Part shown: one piece after another, positions 4,682-5,801 of the stretch
Numbering within the stretch: position 1 is the stretch's first letter
How the letters are laid out: each line of letters starts with the position of its first letter
Source: Campylobacterales bacterium
GTDB lineage: Bacteria; Campylobacterota; Campylobacteria; Campylobacterales; JALSKU01
Reading direction: 5' to 3'
DNA length: 5,801 nt
Assembly (NCBI GenBank): GCA_027023175.1
Contig: JALVWW010000333.1
Location: 1-5,801, forward strand
Notes under the pieces: model-generated
Seen by the model: the letters and a program-made list of their open reading frames with translations, nothing else
What the model was told of the DNA's origin: nothing
Database searches by the model: none
Made by a program: the position numbers and the translations under genes

Positions 4682-5801
4682 TTTACAATCTCAATCTTGC
4701 TGACATAGTAGTTTTCATCCAATTTTATCTCTTTCGTTGAAACTTCAACAAATCCCTGTTTTATCAAATCTTTCATAAATTTTGCGATAGTGTCTCTTTT
4801 GTTGTATTTGGCAATTATATCCAAAACAATGTGGTTATTTCCTTTTTGCTCAAAACCGCTCAAAGATAAACTGTATTTTTTAAGATATTTATCAAGCAAA
4901 AGTATAGTTTTGTAACTCTTTTTTTCTGATGAAGTCAGCTTGATGAGTTCATCAATACTTTTATCAAGATTTGAAAGTTTAGTTTTTTGGGCATCTATAG
5001 CTTTGTTTATGCTTTTTATCGCTAATTTACTTTTTACTATTTTTTGCTTTATATTTCTGGTTTTATTTTGTAAGACTTCATATCTATTTTGCAGTATATC
5101 TCTTTCTTTTGAGAGATTTTTATTTTGCAAAAAGAGATATGTCGGATATGAACTAAATGCAAAAATACAAAAGATAAAAAAGAGTATAAAGTTTCCTGCT
5201 TTTGTTTTGTAAAACGGTTTTCTTTTTTCTATAAAAGTTAAATTGCATCTATTGTCATTGCTGTTTTTTTTATGAAATATATAAGAAGCTGCAATATGCT
5301 CCAAAAAGTTTTTATCACTTTTTTGTTTAAAAAGATTGAAATCTCTAAGCTCTGTTTCATCAAACCCTATGGTTTTTATGAACTCTCTCAAGCCTCTGAT
5401 TCTGCCATCAACTGTACTTAAAAACAGCCTTTCAATAATATCAAATCCAAAAATGCTTCTATTGTGCATTGCGATATTGTTGATTTTGAAAAATATATCG
5501 GAAAAAATAGAATGTAAAGCACCATATAACTCTTTTTGCTCTTCATCATATCTTTGTTCATCCAAACCTTTTTCTTTCAATATTTCTCTCAAGGTATCGA
5601 CATTTAACTCCAAAGAGACTGCATTTCCAACCTCTTTGGCAATCTCCTCAAGAGTATTTAACGAAGATGAAGATAGGTATTTTCCCTCTTTATAGATAGA
5701 CAAAAATGACTCTTTTTCTCCAAAATATACAAATATATCTTTTTGGGGTGATAAAATTTTATTGGCATAAAGTGTTTCAAAGATAAGATTTGGAAGTGCT
5801 A
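4678..5801 (-). CDS. PilM-PilN-like fusion protein, 5' end beyond the right edge
   Basis: The open frame continues without a stop from 4678 to the right edge, giving 373 visible residues; the TTG at 5703 is an internal Leu codon, not a start. Numbering from the first full codon at 5799, residues 1 to about 176 resemble the second half of an actin-like PilM/MshI protein: a strand ending Val24-Tyr-Phe-Gly27 where PilM has Asp-Ile-Gly, then a hairpin and helices. A short linker (about 177-184) leads to a PilN-like part: Cys-Asn-Leu at 185-187, which resembles the Ile-Asn-Leu peptide of PilN, a membrane helix at about 203-222, a coiled coil at about 225-297, and a periplasmic ferredoxin-like domain to 373. 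No Met codon lies between visible residues 112 and 341, so the PilN half cannot start separately from ATG. The protein should join cytoplasmic and periplasmic parts of the alignment complex in one chain. MshI proteins of MSHA systems are the nearest relatives I can name. Confidence 0.83.
   Translation of the reverse strand, partial: ALPNLIFETLYANKILSPQKDIFVYFGEKESFLSIYKEGKYLSSSSLNTLEEIAKEVGNAVSLELNVDTLREILKEKGLDEQRYDEEQKELYGALHSIFSDIFFKINNIAMHNRSIFGFDIIERLFLSTVDGRIRGLREFIKTIGFDETELRDFNLFKQKSDKNFLEHIAASYIFHKKNSNDNRCNLTFIEKRKPFYKTKAGNFILFFIFCIFAFSSYPTYLFLQNKNLSKERDILQNRYEVLQNKTRNIKQKIVKSKLAIKSINKAIDAQKTKLSNLDKSIDELIKLTSSEKKSYKTILLLDKYLKKYSLSLSGFEQKGNNHIVLDIIAKYNKRDTIAKFMKDLIKQGFVEVSTKEIKLDENYYVSKIEIVK

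Noticed and set aside
4940..5695. Plus-strand open frames at 4940-5212 and 5336-5695
   Set aside because: They lie wholly opposite the PilM-PilN-like gene, are rich in Phe, Leu, Ser and Ile as expected for the complement of Lys/Glu-rich coding, and show no family resemblance or ribosome site.
5701..5703. TTG as the start codon of the right-most gene
   Set aside because: The same frame is open for 32 more codons to the window edge, with sequence that continues the PilM-like domain and no ribosome site of note before the TTG. The real start lies outside the window.
1..5801. tRNA or rRNA genes, CRISPR repeats, insertion sequences or attachment sites
   Set aside because: I saw none. Coding sequence covers nearly every base, and no repeated units or inverted ends stood out on reading.

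Overview
The window suggests a member of the Campylobacterota (formerly Epsilonproteobacteria), probably a free-living, Sulfurimonas-like one. The reasons are the strong AT-richness, heavy use of ATA, AGA and AAA codons, head-to-tail gene packing, and a gene order that resembles both the MSHA (msh) pilus clusters of Vibrio and Shewanella and the cts transformation operon of Campylobacter. The genus is an inference; there is no rRNA or other phylogenetic marker here.

All genes lie on the minus strand, so transcription runs from the right edge to the left edge. In order of transcription: a PilM-PilN-like fusion (4678 to beyond the right edge), a PilO/MshJ-like protein (4058-4681), a PilP/MshK-like protein (3654-4061), an MshL-type secretin (2224-3657), an MshM/GspA-type AAA+ ATPase (1424-2224), a bitopic or lipidated TPR protein in the MshN position (724-1434), an unrecognised exported protein (194-727), and the first 61 codons of an MshE/GspE-type assembly ATPase (1-183). 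Seven junctions join eight genes. Six are overlaps (four of 4 nt as ATGA, one of 1 nt as TAATG, one of 11 nt) and the last is a 10-nt gap. There is no intergenic stretch long enough for a promoter or terminator, so this is the interior of one long operon whose ends lie outside the window.

The genes together describe the trans-envelope core of a type IV pilus or type II secretion-like machine. The fused PilM-PilN with PilO and PilP would form the alignment complex linking the cytoplasm to the outer-membrane secretin. The AAA+ protein and the TPR protein look like a split GspA/GspB-type pair that could help place the secretin. The MshE-like ATPase would power fibre assembly, and its N-terminus carries two near-complete MshEN-type cyclic-di-GMP motifs. 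No pilin, prepilin peptidase or GspF-like platform gene is visible; these would be expected further left. The machine could build an adhesive or motility pilus or a DNA-uptake pseudopilus; the window alone does not decide.

The points most worth following are the single-chain PilM-PilN fusion with an apparently degenerate nucleotide-site motif, the possible lipobox in the TPR protein, the unrecognised cysteine-pair exported protein just before the ATPase, and the likely c-di-GMP control of that ATPase.
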